Translations under genes and position numbers: made by a program
In this document: in pieces, positions 44,371 through 53,139 of the stretch
Numbering within the stretch: position 1 is the stretch's first letter
Layout: each line of letters begins with the position of its first letter
Assembly: GCF_005768555.2 (NCBI RefSeq)
Contig: NZ_VCHX02000118.1
Coordinates: 1-56,556, forward strand
DNA from: Streptomyces sporangiiformans
GTDB lineage: Bacteria; Actinomycetota; Actinomycetes; Streptomycetales; Streptomycetaceae
DNA length: 56,556 nt
Reading direction: 5' to 3'
Notes under the pieces: model-generated
What the model was told of the DNA's origin: nothing
Seen by the model: the letters and a program-made list of their open reading frames with translations, nothing else
Database searches by the model: none

Positions 44371-44674
44371 GGGATCCGCGGCGGCGGTCGCGGCGGGAGC
44401 GGTGCATGAGAGCGGCACCGACGACCACTCCCGCGCCTCCGACGAGGCAGGCGGCGAGCCAGAAGACGGTGGGGCCGGCCAGGGCCAGGGCGATCACCGG
44501 GAGGGCGAGGGACACGGCGAGCAGGAGCAGGCCCTGCCCCCACAGCCGTGGCCGGAAAACACGGCCGCGCTCCCATCCCGGCACCCACCCCGTGTGTATG
44601 GCGGCGGTGCCGACGGCCGTCATGATCCCCAGGATCAGCCCTTCGGCCAGCCCCGCCGTGTAGTGCCAGTCCAT
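44351..44674 (-). CDS. Small three-helix membrane protein
   Basis: The product is 107 aa, with hydrophobic segments at about 7-27, 46-66 and 71-93 and a very basic C-terminus (HRSRRDRRRGSP) that is probably cytoplasmic. No family is recognised. Its 3' end overlaps sdhB by 20 bases. Codon bias and helix pattern support a real gene, but there is no functional clue. Confidence 0.65.
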   Translation of the reverse strand: MDWHYTAGLAEGLILGIMTAVGTAAIHTGWVPGWERGRVFRPRLWGQGLLLLAVSLALPVIALALAGPTVFWLAACLVGGAGVVVGAALMHRSRRDRRRGSPTTAAS

Positions 44675-44766
44675 TTGCCCGCCGCCTGCTTCTTGTCCGC
44701 TCCGTCGTCACCCTGAGAGTGACACGTGCGGGTCCGGATGCTCCAGCAGCGTGAGGGTCCTTTTCG

Positions 44767-46578
44767 ATGCTCGCGCGCGTACGCACCCGGTCGCGGAGCC
44801 GCATGCACGGCCATACGCTCCCAAATGTGACGTCTTCCTTGCCCCGGGGCCGAGCGCGGCGAAACCCGTCCCACATACCCGTGCGGGTGGCACACGTCGT
44901 GGTGGGCGGGATGGTCGGGGTGGCGTGGCTGGTGCTGCCCTGGATGACGGACACGGACACGGGTACCGGAGGGCCGGCGGCGACGGCCGGGAGCGCACCG
45001 CCGGCAGCCCGTGCGGCCACCCCGGGCGCCATGGCCACGGCCGACACGCAGGATATCCAGGACATCCCGGGTATCGAGGACGTGCAGAACGTCCAGAACG
45101 CCGAGAACAGCCGGCACGCCCAGGACGACGACGGGACGGCCACCGCGGATCTCGTTCTGCCGCTTCTCGCCGCGGGCACGGCGGGTGCGCTCGCGGCGTA
45201 CGGGTATGCCCGGCGCAGGCGGCGCGCACGCACGCGCACGACTCCCGGTGGCGGCCCCGCCGGACCCGTGACGCCCCTCTCCGAATCCGACGTGCGGACC
45301 CGGACACTGCTGGTCGAGATCGACGACAGCGTCCGCACCAGTCAGGAGGAACTCGCCTTCGTCGAGGCCCGCTTCGACGCCGAGGCCGTCGAGCCCTTCG
45401 TCCGGGCCGTGCGGGACGCCGAGTCCGAACTGTCGGCCGCCTTCCGGCTGCGGCAGCGGTACGACGCATCCGTGGAGGGCGAGGCGCCGGAAAGCGACCC
45501 GCTGGAGAGTGACACGGCCCGGCGGGAGACGCTCCGTGACATCGCCGCGCGGTGCACGGACGCGGGACGGCGGCTCGACGCGGAGGCCGCCGCGTTCGAC
45601 CGGCTGCGTGCCCTGGAGCGCGACACGGGCGAGGCCCTGGGCCTCGCGGAGGCCCGTTTCCGGGAGCTCGCCGCCCGTACGGGCGCCGCGGAGGCCGTGC
45701 TCGCCGATCTCGGCGGGCGGTACGCCCCCTCCGCCGCCCGCCCTGTCATCGGCCACATCGAACAGGCCAAGGACCGGCTCGTGTTCGCCACGACCCATCT
45801 CAACCGGGCCCGGCAGTCCACCGACATGGGCGACCCCTACGCGGCGGCGCCGCGTCTGCGTGCCGCCGAGGGCGCCGTGTCCCAGGCCGCGGTGTTCGTG
45901 GGCGGCGTGGAGCGGCTCGCGGCGGAGCTGGCGGCCGCCGTGGAGGCGCTGCCGGCCGCGCTCGCCGGGGCGGAGGAGGCCGTCACCGGCGCGGGCGGGC
46001 CGCTGGAGCGTACGTCCGCCCGGATGCCCGTGGGCGAACTGCGGGCGCTCGTCGCCCACGCCGAGGCGGTCCTGGCCGGCGTACGGGAGGAGACGGCCGC
46101 CGGACCGTACGACCCGCTCGGCGCCCTCCGTCGAATCGCCCGGGCCACCGCGCCCCTCGGGGCCGGCCGCGCCGACGCCGTCCGGGCCGCGGCCCTGATC
46201 GCCGCGCGCAACGCCACCGCCGCCGCAGCCGACTTCGTCACCACGCACCGGGGCGCGGTCGGCGGCGCGGCCCGGACCCGGCTGGCGGAGGCACAACGGC
46301 TGCTCGCCCCGGACACGGATCCTTCGGCAGAGGACTGCCTGCGGGCCGACGCCCTGGCTCACCAGGCCCGCGAGCTCGCCGAGCGCGACATACGCACACA
46401 TGGGAACCCGTACACCGGATCGCCGCGGCAGGCGGACGGCACCGGTGGTGCCGTCCTCGGCGGGGTCCTCCTGGGCGGGCGCCCCGACGGGGGCCCGCCC
46501 GCGAGCTTCGGCGGGCCCGCGACCCGTGCGAGGCGGGGGCTCAGAACAGGCTCAGCAACGCCTCCGCCGGGTCCGTAA
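44767..46578 (+). CDS. Membrane protein with long coiled-coil-like extracytoplasmic or cytosolic domain
   Basis: A 603-aa protein of unknown function. A basic N-terminus and a membrane segment (VAHVVVGGMVGVAWLVLP, about 40-58) are followed by an Asp/Gln-rich linker. A second segment (TADLVLPLLAAGTAGALAAYGYA, near 130-150) comes next. The rest is Ala/Glu/Arg-rich helical sequence resembling coiled coil. The ATG at 44767 has AGGG at suitable distance. The gene overlaps the 3' end of the convergent phosphatase gene by 38 bases. I see no enzymatic motif. Confidence 0.78.
   Translation: MLARVRTRSRSRMHGHTLPNVTSSLPRGRARRNPSHIPVRVAHVVVGGMVGVAWLVLPWMTDTDTGTGGPAATAGSAPPAARAATPGAMATADTQDIQDIPGIEDVQNVQNAENSRHAQDDDGTATADLVLPLLAAGTAGALAAYGYARRRRRARTRTTPGGGPAGPVTPLSESDVRTRTLLVEIDDSVRTSQEELAFVEARFDAEAVEPFVRAVRDAESELSAAFRLRQRYDASVEGEAPESDPLESDTARRETLRDIAARCTDAGRRLDAEAAAFDRLRALERDTGEALGLAEARFRELAARTGAAEAVLADLGGRYAPSAARPVIGHIEQAKDRLVFATTHLNRARQSTDMGDPYAAAPRLRAAEGAVSQAAVFVGGVERLAAELAAAVEALPAALAGAEEAVTGAGGPLERTSARMPVGELRALVAHAEAVLAGVREETAAGPYDPLGALRRIARATAPLGAGRADAVRAAALIAARNATAAAADFVTTHRGAVGGAARTRLAEAQRLLAPDTDPSAEDCLRADALAHQARELAERDIRTHGNPYTGSPRQADGTGGAVLGGVLLGGRPDGGPPASFGGPATRARRGLRTGSATPPPGP
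46473..46500. terminator. Candidate terminator of the phosphatase gene inside its neighbour
   Basis: GGGCGGGCGCCCC pairs with GGGGGCCCGCCC, with one bulged base. The hairpin lies within the last codons of the plus-strand gene and about 40 bases past the stop of the minus-strand phosphatase gene. Confidence 0.55.
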
Positions 46579-49159
46579 GGCTCTTTTGGCCGTTGGGGAG
46601 GGGGAGTTCGAACCACACGGTCTTGCCGCGGGGCGTACGGCGGGAGCCCCAAGCCGCACTCAGCAGGCCGACGAGCTGAAGGCCGCGACCGCCCTCGTCC
46701 GTGTCCCGGGCGCGGCGGCGGCGGGGCTGGACGAGTCCGGCGTCCCAGACCTCGCAGACCATCGTGCGGTCGAGCAGCAGCCGGAGCCTGATCTCGCCCT
46801 CGCCATAGCGCAGGGCGTTGGTCACCAGCTCGCTGACCAGGAGCTCCGCCGTTTCGACCAGGGGCTCCAGACCCCAGCTCAAAAGCTGGCCGCGGGCGTA
46901 CTCGCGCGCCCGGCCCACGCTGCGGGGCTCGCGCGGCAGGGTCCAGTCGCCGACGGACTCCGTCGGCAGGCCCTGGACACGTGCCATCAGCAACGCGATG
47001 TCGTCCTCGCCGTGGTGCGTGTCGAGGGTGTTGAGGACGTGGTCGCAGACGTCCTCCAGGGGCTGGGTGGGATCCGTCAGCGCGCCCACGAAGGCCTGCA
47101 GGCCCTCGTCCAGCGGGTGGTCGCGGGATTCGACCAGTCCATCGGTGTAGAGCGCGAGGAGGGCGCCTTCCGGCAGTTCGACCTCGACCTCCTCGAACGG
47201 CTCGCCGCCGACGCCCAGCGGCATCCCGGGCGGCACGTCGAGCATCAGCGCGCTCTCGCCGGGCTCCACCAGCACCGGTGGCAGGTGGCCCGCGTTGGCG
47301 AAGGTGCAGCGGCGCGTGACCGAGTCGTAGACCGCGTACACACAGGTCGCGAGGTAGACCTCGGAAAGGTCGGCGTCCTGCCGCGACTGGCGGCCGGCGG
47401 TGCGGGTGGCCTGCTGGATGCCGCCGGGCGTGCCGAGGCCCCGGGCGATCTCGTCCAACGCCGAGAGCACCTCGGCCGGTTCGAGGTCGAGCAGTGCCAG
47501 GGTCCGTACCGCCGTGCGGAGCTCCCCCATGGCGACGGCGGCGCGCAGGCCGCGGCCCATCACGTCGCCGACGACCAACGCCGTGCGGTGACCGGGGAGT
47601 TCTATGACGTCGAACCAGTCGCCGCCCACCTCGGTCGCGGCGTTTCCGGGCAGGTAGCGGCAGGCGATGTCGAGGCCGGAGGCCTCCGGGTCGCCGGGGG
47701 GCAGGAGGGATCGCTGCAGTATCAGGGCGCGTTCGTGCTCACGGCGGTACAGGCGCGCGTTGTCGATGCAGACCGCGGCGCGCGCGGCGAGTTCGACGGC
47801 GAGCGCGCGGTCGCGTTCGTCGAACGGCTCGCTGCCCTTCGTACGCGAGAACTGGACGATGCCGACGACGGTGTCGTGCGCGACCATCGGGACGGCGAGC
47901 GTGGACTGGATGAGGCCGCCGTCCTCCCCGGGGACGGACTGCGGGCGGCCGGTGCGCAGGGCGTCCGCGCAGGGCGAGTTGAAGGCGAAGTGGTGGACGG
48001 CGCCGACGTTCACCGGCTCGGGTCCGCTGAGGAAGGGCGCGTCGGCGACGGCGCTCGCGAAGGCGACCCGGCGCAGCTCGGCGCTGCCGTCGGCGAGCCC
48101 GGGCGGGGTCTCGTCGCCGGCGAGGAGCCCCTGGTAGAGGTCGACGGAGGCGAGGTCGCAGAAGCCGGGGACGGCCACGTCGAGGAGTTCGCGGGCCGTG
48201 GTCTCCAGGTCGAGCGAGTTGCCGATGCGCGCGCCGGCCTCGTTGAGGAGGGCCAGATTGCGCCGGGCGGCGGCGGCCTCGCGCGCGGCCGCCCGGCGTG
48301 AGGTGATGTCGGTACCCAGCCAGGCGATACCGATCGGCCGGCCCGAACCGCTCTGTACGCGGTAGAGGTTGACGGACCAGTTGCGGCGCTCGGTGGAGCC
48401 GGGCACGGTGCCCGAGACCAGCATGTCGGTGACGGAGTTGCCGGTCTCCAGGACGCGGCGCAGGGTCGCGGCGACGCGGTCGGCCTCGCCCTGCGGCAGA
48501 TAGTCCCTGACGGTGCGCCCACGGTGGTCGTCGACCGTGCCGCCGAAGACCAGGGCGAACCGCTCGTTGGCACGGCGGATCTTCAGTTCTGTGTCAATCA
48601 GCAGAAAACCGAACGGGGATTGACCAAAAATCGCCTGCGAAGCAGCGAGATCCGTCTCGATCTGACGCAGGGTGCGGACGTCCACGACGATACAGAGGGC
48701 GGCTCGCTCGCCCTCCTGCGTACGCGTCGGCATGACGTAGACCTCGGCGAGTCCCTCGGTGCCCTTGCCCAGCCCCTCGGGGTCGGGCATCTGGAAGGGG
48801 ACCACACCGGTCCACTCCCGGCCGTCCAGGATCTCGGCCATCTTCCGCTGCCCCTGCGCGCGTAGATCCGCGGCGACGAAGGCCTCGATCGGATCCGTTC
48901 CCACGGCCCGCTCGGCGGGGATGCCGAAGACCTGCTCGGCCCGCAGACTCCACTGCTCGACGAGGCCGTCGGGGCCGATCGAGAACGAGGCGACCTTGAT
49001 GTAGTCGTAAATCGATCCGGGCGGACTGCTCTGCCATGTCACGTCGCCCGCCGCCTCCACGGCACCATAAGCTGCCACATCGGCCAATGCGCCGCCCGCC
49101 GGGTCCGCGGACTCCGTGGACTCCGTCGTCTCCGTGGCCTTCGCTGGTATCTCGCTCAC
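46541..49159 (-). CDS. PAS-PAS-GAF-PP2C(SpoIIE)-HATPase regulatory phosphatase
   Basis: The product is 872 aa from the GTG at 49159, chosen because GGAGGGG stands upstream and the protein-like sequence starts there. Residues about 52-150 and 165-275 are PAS domains (FSIGPDGLVEQWSLRAEQVFG, FLLIDTELKIRRANERFALVF). Residues about 305-475 form a GAF domain. The PP2C domain at about 485-700 has GGDWFDVIEL and VVGDVMGRGL with metal-binding Asp residues. The C-terminal HATPase (LLVSELVTNALRYG, GGRGLQLVGLL) resembles anti-sigma kinases such as RsbW. Such fusions act in partner-switching, acting on STAS anti-anti-sigma proteins. None is encoded next to it. Confidence 0.92.
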   Translation of the reverse strand: MSEIPAKATETTESTESADPAGGALADVAAYGAVEAAGDVTWQSSPPGSIYDYIKVASFSIGPDGLVEQWSLRAEQVFGIPAERAVGTDPIEAFVAADLRAQGQRKMAEILDGREWTGVVPFQMPDPEGLGKGTEGLAEVYVMPTRTQEGERAALCIVVDVRTLRQIETDLAASQAIFGQSPFGFLLIDTELKIRRANERFALVFGGTVDDHRGRTVRDYLPQGEADRVAATLRRVLETGNSVTDMLVSGTVPGSTERRNWSVNLYRVQSGSGRPIGIAWLGTDITSRRAAAREAAAARRNLALLNEAGARIGNSLDLETTARELLDVAVPGFCDLASVDLYQGLLAGDETPPGLADGSAELRRVAFASAVADAPFLSGPEPVNVGAVHHFAFNSPCADALRTGRPQSVPGEDGGLIQSTLAVPMVAHDTVVGIVQFSRTKGSEPFDERDRALAVELAARAAVCIDNARLYRREHERALILQRSLLPPGDPEASGLDIACRYLPGNAATEVGGDWFDVIELPGHRTALVVGDVMGRGLRAAVAMGELRTAVRTLALLDLEPAEVLSALDEIARGLGTPGGIQQATRTAGRQSRQDADLSEVYLATCVYAVYDSVTRRCTFANAGHLPPVLVEPGESALMLDVPPGMPLGVGGEPFEEVEVELPEGALLALYTDGLVESRDHPLDEGLQAFVGALTDPTQPLEDVCDHVLNTLDTHHGEDDIALLMARVQGLPTESVGDWTLPREPRSVGRAREYARGQLLSWGLEPLVETAELLVSELVTNALRYGEGEIRLRLLLDRTMVCEVWDAGLVQPRRRRARDTDEGGRGLQLVGLLSAAWGSRRTPRGKTVWFELPLPNGQKSLTDPAEALLSLF

Positions 49160-49400
49160 GCGAACCGTCCCCTCCAGCTCACCGCGTCCGGCACCGGTCA
49201 CCGGGGGCGGCTGCCCGCAGTATCCAGCACTACGGTGCCGCACAACACGGTGTTCACGATCACAGCACGGTCCCGATGCTTTTTGGACCGGCCGCGACAA
49301 ACACTCCCAGTCTTCTAACCAGGGCGCACCCCGTCGAATCACAGACTCCCCTCGGGCCTCATGACCAACTCGCCCCGGCATGTCCGTAAGTGGCTGCCGT

Positions 49401-49799
49401 TCAGTACGGCGGGCCCAGTTCGAACCACACCGTCTTACCCGTCTCGCCGGGCCGGGTACCCCAGCGCCGCGAGGAGGACGCCACGAGTTGGAGTCCGCGT
49501 CCGCCCTCGTCCTCGGGGTGCGCGACCCGCTCGAGGGGTGGGTTCGGCAGCGGGTCCGAGACTTCCACCAGCAAGGCGCCGAGCGGCTCCGAAGGCCGTA
49601 CGAGACGTACGCCGATGGGGCCCGTGGCATGCCGCAGGGCATTGGTCACCAGCTCGCTGACCAGTAGTGCGGTCACGTCACAGAGGGGGTCGAGCCCCCA
49701 GGTGCGCAACTGGCTCCGGACGACGGTGCGTGCGGTCCGTACGGCAGTGGGATCCGCGGGGAAGGTCCACTCGGCGCTGTCGCCTTCGGTGTGGATCAC
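49401..49799 (-). CDS. RsbW-like HATPase (anti-sigma factor type) protein
   Basis: A 132-aa cytosolic GHKL ATPase-fold protein with the N-box LLVSELVTNALRHATG and G-box DEGGRGLQLVASSSRRWG. Both are nearly the same as in the adjoining phosphatase C-terminus. The GTG at 49799 is chosen because GGGAG lies eight bases upstream; a GTG at 49808 would add three residues. It reads in the same direction as the phosphatase, 241 bases upstream of that gene's start. Partner sigma factor is unknown. Confidence 0.85.
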   Translation of the reverse strand: MIHTEGDSAEWTFPADPTAVRTARTVVRSQLRTWGLDPLCDVTALLVSELVTNALRHATGPIGVRLVRPSEPLGALLVEVSDPLPNPPLERVAHPEDEGGRGLQLVASSSRRWGTRPGETGKTVWFELGPPY

Positions 49800-50035
49800 G
49801 CAGATCACTCCCGAGCCAGAAGCGGACCTTGTCCGGTTTCATGGGGCCTAATGGGCACATACCCGATATTCCGGGTGCAGTACCGCGCACGGGAGCGCAC
49901 CGCGGCACATACGGCGTACGACGCGCACACCCCAGGCACCACGTGCGCCCCACGGGCCCGAGGGTCCCACGTGCGATGGGTGTCGCGCATCTCACAAGGC
50001 CAACTCGGGTGCGGGAGCCCTCCGCTCGGCAGACC

Positions 50036-50440
50036 TCAGGTGTCCCAGGACCGGCGAGCGACCTCCATTACGGCCGGCACGTCCTGATCCAGCCAGTCCA
50101 CGTCCCAGATCTCGTCCGCCGTCAGCCAGCGCAGCTCGTCGTGGTCCTCAAGGGGTTTCGGTTCCCCCGAGTCGGCGAGCAGACGGGCGGTCCACACATG
50201 GAGGGTGTACGGGGACTTCAGGGGCCACTCCCCCGGGATCCGCGCGAGCGGTTCCGCCTCTACGCCGAGTTCTTCGCGCAGTTCACGCACGAGGGCTCGC
50301 TCGGGGGCTTCGCCGGGTTCGACCTTGCCGCCGGGCAGTTCCCAGCGCCCGGCCAACTCCGGGGGCGCGCTCCGGCGCGCGGCGAGGAGTCGCCCCTCGC
50401 TCAACACGGCGGCTCCGACCACCACGATCCGTTCCGTCAT
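50036..50440 (-). CDS. NUDIX hydrolase, MutT-like
   Basis: A 134-aa protein with the full Nudix box from G38: [20 protein letters not shown], then LGV. Members hydrolyse nucleoside diphosphate-X compounds, MutT types sanitising 8-oxo-dGTP. The short length and the start [20 protein letters not shown] fit the MutT group. It is followed by a gap of about 220 bp to the HATPase gene. Confidence 0.9.
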   Translation of the reverse strand: MTERIVVVGAAVLSEGRLLAARRSAPPELAGRWELPGGKVEPGEAPERALVRELREELGVEAEPLARIPGEWPLKSPYTLHVWTARLLADSGEPKPLEDHDELRWLTADEIWDVDWLDQDVPAVMEVARRSWDT

Positions 50441-50473
50441 GCGCCGGAGCCTACGGGAGCCGCAGCAGCACCC

Positions 50474-50656
50474 TCACTTGGTCCCGTTCTGCCCGATCTG
50501 CTCGATCCAGTAGAGCTGCTTGTGGCCCCGCTCCCCGAGACTGTCCGCGATCTTCTGCGCCTCGGCCCTGGTCGCGTACCTGCCGACGCGATAGCGGTTG
50601 CCGTTGTCGTCCTGCCGGACGACGAGCCAGGGAAGTGTGATCGTGCCGTCATTCAT
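50474..50656 (-). CDS. Tiny SPOR-like protein
   Basis: The 60-aa product has a strong GGAGGGG ribosome-binding site six bases before its ATG. The pattern RYRVGRYATRAEAQKIADSLG resembles the SPOR-type peptidoglycan-binding fold (beta-strand, helix), but there is no signal peptide or membrane segment. The C-terminus YWIEQIGQNGTK is short. It lies 33 bases upstream of the NUDIX gene on the same strand. Confidence 0.78.
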   Translation of the reverse strand: MNDGTITLPWLVVRQDDNGNRYRVGRYATRAEAQKIADSLGERGHKQLYWIEQIGQNGTK

Positions 50657-50798
50657 CGCACCCCTCCGCTTCCCGTCCCCGGTTGGCGCCGCACCCCGCT
50701 GGCTAAGGAAACCCCGATCTGCATATGCCCGAGCCTACGCCTAACCTTCACGCAGCGAATACGGCTTTTCACAAAGAGGCACGCAACCAGCCATGACG

Positions 50799-50830
50799 GA
50801 GGGGGCGCACACTCGCGCATGCGCCCCCTC
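50799..50830. terminator. Terminator of the GntR gene
   Basis: An 11-bp stem (50799-50809 with 50820-50830, 10-nt loop) lies about 60 bases after the GntR gene stop and before the SPOR-like gene. Confidence 0.7.
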
Positions 50831-50888
50831 ATCCGACTGTTCCCGCCCTCTGGGGGCTCCACCCCGGACCCCGCCCACGGGGTACGGG

Positions 50889-51641
50889 TCATCTCACCGG
50901 CAGGTGGTAGGCGATCCGGTAGCGGTCTGCCGGTACGACCACGTCTGCCGTCTCCACCGGGCGCCCCGACGCGTAGAACGTGCGCTGGATGACGAGCACC
51001 ACATGGCCCGGGACACCCCCCAGGGCGGCCAACTCCTCGGCGAGGCCGGGTCGCGCGCCCACCTCCTCCGTGACGTTGTCCACGATCACGTCGATGGCCG
51101 CCATGCGTTCGACCACGCCCATGCCGCCGAGGGGGCCCTCCTCGGGGAGCATCACCGGCGTACGACCCGTGACGGCGAGGGGCTCCCAGGACGTGGAGAG
51201 CATCATCGTCTCGCCCGCGTCCCGGAAGACATACCTCGTGCACATCACGCGGTCGCCCGGCTGGACGCCGAGCCGCTCGGCGATCGCACCGGCCGCCTCG
51301 GCCTGCCGGCTGTGCGACTCCCAGGTGCCGCGCGCCTCGGCCTCAGCCTGCTCCTGACGGAACGGGGTCGCGCCGCTCTCCGGCCGGTACCCGGAGCGGG
51401 CGACCCGACGTGGCACGGGCCGCTCGCGCACATAGGTGCCGGACCCCGAGCGCCCCTCGACGAGCCCCTCGGCCATCAGCACCTTGCGGGCCTCCAGGGC
51501 GACCGTGTCCGAAACCCCGTACTCCTGGCGGATCCTGGCCTGGGAGGGGAGCCGGGTGTGCGGTGGCAGCAAGCCGTCGACGATCTTCTTGCGGAGATCA
51601 CCCGCGACGCGGAGGTACGCCGGCTGCTCACCGAAAGTCAC
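50889..51641 (-). CDS. GntR-family (HutC/UTRA) transcriptional regulator
   Basis: A 250-aa DNA-binding regulator. The winged helix-turn-helix at 7-72 reads YLRVAGDLRKKIVDGLL, LPSQARIRQEYGVS, ARKVLMAEGLVEGR, GSGTYV. Residues 95-245 are the UTRA ligand-binding domain (TRYVFRDAGETMMLSTSWEP, RTFYASGRPVETADVVVPADRYRIAY). The ligand is unknown. The GTG start follows GGGAG. A perfect palindrome CAACCC-T-GGGTTG at 51682-51694 lies 41 bases upstream and is a candidate autoregulatory operator. Confidence 0.92.
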   Translation of the reverse strand: MTFGEQPAYLRVAGDLRKKIVDGLLPPHTRLPSQARIRQEYGVSDTVALEARKVLMAEGLVEGRSGSGTYVRERPVPRRVARSGYRPESGATPFRQEQAEAEARGTWESHSRQAEAAGAIAERLGVQPGDRVMCTRYVFRDAGETMMLSTSWEPLAVTGRTPVMLPEEGPLGGMGVVERMAAIDVIVDNVTEEVGARPGLAEELAALGGVPGHVVLVIQRTFYASGRPVETADVVVPADRYRIAYHLPVR

Positions 51642-51788
51642 TGGCCGCTCCCATCAGGTTGTACAGACAGCAACAGCGTGGCAACCCTGGGTTGTGACAG
51701 GCAAGCAAAGGCCAGAGAATCACTCGAAGTGATGACATCGGCCCGCAGCGGGCTTTACGCAGGCACTTTCTCCCCGGTATGGCTGCCG
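51642..51788. promoter_or_regulatory. GntR upstream region with two palindromes
   Basis: CAACCC-T-GGGTTG (51682-51694) and ATCACT-CGA-AGTGAT (51719-51733) are perfect inverted repeats. GCCCGC-A-GCGGGC (51741-51753) is a third and, being next to the end of the upstream membrane-protein gene, may be its terminator. The first two are operator candidates. Confidence 0.5.
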
Positions 51789-53057
51789 TCACACCTCGGC
51801 GCCGCCGCCCCCGCTGCCGCCACCCCCGTCACCGCCGTCCTCGGAGGAGGCCGGCGGGTCCGTGGCGAGGCCCAGAGCCTCGCGCGCGGTGACGGTCACC
51901 TTGGGGTCGATCAGTCCCGCGCCCTTGTCGTAGTGCTCGTAGTAGACGTCGGCGTCAGAGGCCTTGGCCGCCTTCGCCCACTCCTTCTGGGACGCTTCTA
52001 TCTTCTGGACGAGCTCGGCGACCGGCTCCCGTGCGTCGGCGGACCAGTCGTGGTCGCGGAGCATCCCGGCCTGCTCGGTGAGCGCGCCGGAGACCCGGGT
52101 CGCCCACTGCTTGTGGCCGGGCAGGTCGTCCTCGACGTACTCCTCCTCGGGCGCCGATTCCATCGCCTCGTTGAGGACGTTGGCCGCCTTCAGATACACG
52201 AGCTGGTCGGCGTCCAGCGTGGTCTCGTCACGGCGCAGCGAGCCGGTCAGGCTGCCCTTCTCGTCCGTGTTGCCGAACAGGCAGCTGATCTCGCGGTCAC
52301 CCAGGCTCCAGCTCTCCCGGGTCGGGGTGAAGTAGTAGATGTCGACGTTGTCCGGCAGCGCCCAGGAGTCCATCGCGTAGGCGTACTGGAGCGTGTAGCA
52401 CTTGTCGTCGGCGGCCCGGGTGACGGCGTCGTCACCAGGGTAACTGCCCGCCGCCATCTTGAAGTTCGCGAAGACCTCGCCGTCGTGCTTGCCCTCGCAC
52501 GGCACGGTGTCGACGTCGTACGCCATGCCCTCCAGCGAGCCGTCGGTGGTGTCGAAGCACTCGCCCTTGTCCACGGTGAAGGCCGCGCCGTTCTCCCGCG
52601 CGTCCCGCGCCCCCTCCTTGAAGCCGTCCCAGAAGTCGGCCGCGGCGCCGGTGACCAGCCCCAGCACGAGGAGCGCGGCGCCGATCCCGGAAAGGATCAT
52701 CCCGGCGACCGCCATGCCCTTGCCGCGCTCGCCCTTCTTCTTGATCTGCGCCAGCGCGACCCAGCCGAGGACCAGCCCGAAGAGCGGCAGGAAGCAAAGG
52801 ATGCCGAGCACGAGCGCGGCGATCGCGAAGCCGTTGACGGGGGTCGGGCGGTTGTACGGGGAGTAGCCCTGACCCCAGGGCTGATAGCCGTACGGGCCCG
52901 GTCCCTGGCCCTGGCCGTACGGGTTCTGTCCCTGCCCCTGGCCGTACGGCCCTTGCCCCTGCCCCTGCCCCTGCCCGGGGTACGCGCCGTACGGGCCCTG
53001 CGGCGGGTACGGCCCGCCTTGGGGCTGCTGTGGCCCAGGGGGCGGAGGTGTGTCCAC
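51789..53057 (-). CDS. DUF4190 / septum-formation-like membrane protein
   Basis: A 422-aa protein. Residues 1-70 are Pro/Gln/Gly/Tyr-rich with GQGQGQGPYG-type repeats and are probably cytoplasmic and disordered. Two helices (FAIAALVLGILCFLPLFGLVL, about 75-97, and AVAGMILSGIGAALLVLGLV, about 112-132) form the DUF4190 unit. The outer domain (KGECFDTTDGSLEG, TVPCEGKHDGEVFANF) looks like septum-formation domains with paired cysteines. The acidic C-terminus ends in a Gly-rich tail. It starts at GTG 53057 behind GAGGAG, divergent from the serpin gene. A role in cell division is only suggested by the domain name. Confidence 0.8.
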   Translation of the reverse strand: MDTPPPPGPQQPQGGPYPPQGPYGAYPGQGQGQGQGPYGQGQGQNPYGQGQGPGPYGYQPWGQGYSPYNRPTPVNGFAIAALVLGILCFLPLFGLVLGWVALAQIKKKGERGKGMAVAGMILSGIGAALLVLGLVTGAAADFWDGFKEGARDARENGAAFTVDKGECFDTTDGSLEGMAYDVDTVPCEGKHDGEVFANFKMAAGSYPGDDAVTRAADDKCYTLQYAYAMDSWALPDNVDIYYFTPTRESWSLGDREISCLFGNTDEKGSLTGSLRRDETTLDADQLVYLKAANVLNEAMESAPEEEYVEDDLPGHKQWATRVSGALTEQAGMLRDHDWSADAREPVAELVQKIEASQKEWAKAAKASDADVYYEHYDKGAGLIDPKVTVTAREALGLATDPPASSEDGGDGGGGSGGGGAEV

Positions 53058-53139
53058 TAGTACCGTGCTCCTCGTCCAAGTGGTTCAAGAACTGACGTAC
53101 GACAGGGCGCATCGTAAGCGCGGTGCGGTGGGGGGCGGA

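Noticed and set aside
46400..48301. 633-codon plus-strand frame opposite the phosphatase
   Set aside because: Mirror of the phosphatase gene with alternating charge from reverse-complement codons; no domain.
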